Source: Bradyrhizobium sp. WBAH42 (GTDB taxonomy: Bacteria; Pseudomonadota; Alphaproteobacteria; Rhizobiales; Xanthobacteraceae). From it: a stretch of 64,000 nt of DNA. Positions within the stretch are counted from its first letter, which is position 1. Each line of letters begins with the position of its first letter. The stretch spans positions 1,302,001 to 1,366,000 of the forward strand of contig NZ_CP036533.1 of NCBI RefSeq assembly GCF_024585265.1. The letters run 5' to 3'. Positions 63,624-64,000 of the stretch are shown in pieces. The position numbers and the translations under genes are program-made. The notes beneath the pieces are model-generated. The model was not told the origin of the DNA, did no database searches, and worked only from the letters and a program-made list of their open reading frames with translations.

Positions 63624-64000
63624 ATGATGCAGACGCAGGACAAACTCACCGACAAGCAGCTTTCGGACGAGCAGAGCCGCGAGATCGCCGAGACCATTCG
63701 CGAGGAGCTTGCCCGGCGCCGGATCTCGCGGCAGGCGCTGGCCGAGCAGGCCAAGCTCAGCCTGTCGACGCTGGAGAAGGTGCTCGGCGGCCGGCGTCCG
63801 TTCACGCTGGCGACGACCGTCCGGCTGGAGCAGGCGCTCGGCGTCTCCTTGCGCAAAAGTGTTGTCGTGGCGACGCCCGCGGCCGCAAGCGATGTCGCGC
63901 CCGACAGCCTCGGCTCCTATGCCCATCGCGCGGTGACCTGGCTCGAGGACGTCTACATCACCTTGCGGCCGTCGTTCGGCGACAAGGATGCGATTTTCGC
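63624..64000 (+). CDS. XRE-family transcriptional regulator (3' end cut by window)
   Basis: Open frame from ATG 63624 (or 63627) through the window end, at least 125 residues. Residues about 15-75 form a lambda-repressor-type HTH (IREELARRRISRQALAEQAKLSLSTLEKVLGGRRPFTLATTVRLEQALG). The downstream part (YAHRAVTWLEDVYITLRPSFG) begins a second domain that is cut off. A GGAG-like site precedes the start. It is divergent from the sortase-target gene, with about 180 bp between starts, so it may regulate that gene. Confidence 0.82.
   Translation, partial: MMQTQDKLTDKQLSDEQSREIAETIREELARRRISRQALAEQAKLSLSTLEKVLGGRRPFTLATTVRLEQALGVSLRKSVVVATPAAASDVAPDSLGSYAHRAVTWLEDVYITLRPSFGDKDAIF

Overview
The window looks like chromosomal DNA of a Bradyrhizobium-type alphaproteobacterium. 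It is GC-rich and densely coded, and many intergenic gaps hold short palindromic repeats. The gene content is typical of a soil Rhizobiales generalist: protocatechuate cleavage, a tripartite tricarboxylate-type uptake system, a short-chain amide/urea system, several c-di-GMP proteins, and an amino acid:[carrier protein] ligase whose zinc ligands fall at exactly the positions I recall for the characterised B. japonicum enzyme Bll0957. I see no phage, plasmid backbone, transposase, rRNA, tRNA or CRISPR.

Layout. 1-2281: three intradiol dioxygenases (a 5'-cut hydroxyquinol 1,2-dioxygenase-like gene, then pcaH-pcaG). 2523-5340: a chemoreceptor and a phosphotransferase-fold protein. 5475-8698: a MarR-EmrA-EmrB type efflux operon with a perfect palindrome at its promoter. 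8854-11635: a Zur-like Fur-family regulator, a DMT exporter and ispG. 11896-21993: a TauD-type dioxygenase, cell-wall amidase, Na+/H+ antiporter, class A beta-lactamase, small NTF2-like and GFA proteins, a secreted caspase-like protein, DUF1345, ispA and mtgA. 22163-25319: rpmF, two uncharacterised genes and an EAL protein with a broken GGDEF. 25425-28553: tctCBA. 28759-31626: a PAS4-GGDEF-EAL protein.

31855-35653 is the most interesting small cluster: an amino acid:[carrier protein] ligase, an acyl-CoA dehydrogenase-like flavoprotein and a GNAT-like protein on the minus strand, with the cognate-looking carrier protein divergently placed across a 360-bp gap. It resembles a minimal aminoacyl-thioester tailoring pathway with no known product. 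mtnP-mtnA (methylthioadenosine salvage), a HAD hydrolase, a trypsin-like protease and a Baeyer-Villiger-type monooxygenase follow.

41346-53761 is a coherent amide-nitrogen module. A LuxR-type response regulator and a very large hybrid histidine kinase (NCS1 permease + cysteine-rich module + kinase + receiver) are divergent from a UrtABCDE-type ABC transporter, formamidase (fmdA), a FmdB zinc ribbon and aliphatic amidase (amiE). An inverted repeat lies in the shared promoter gap. The likely logic is that the kinase senses an amide or related nitrogen compound, the transporter imports it, and the two hydrolases release ammonia.

54025-64000: an autotransporter, an orphan MCE/MlaD protein, an ADP-forming acyl-CoA synthetase, a proteobacterial class GN sortase with its VIT/VWA target protein bearing a C-terminal LPKTA sorting signal, and the start of an XRE-family regulator.

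Five families of extragenic palindromic repeats (14 copies) occupy many of the gaps, three of them inside operons and one reaching into the start codon of the sortase gene.
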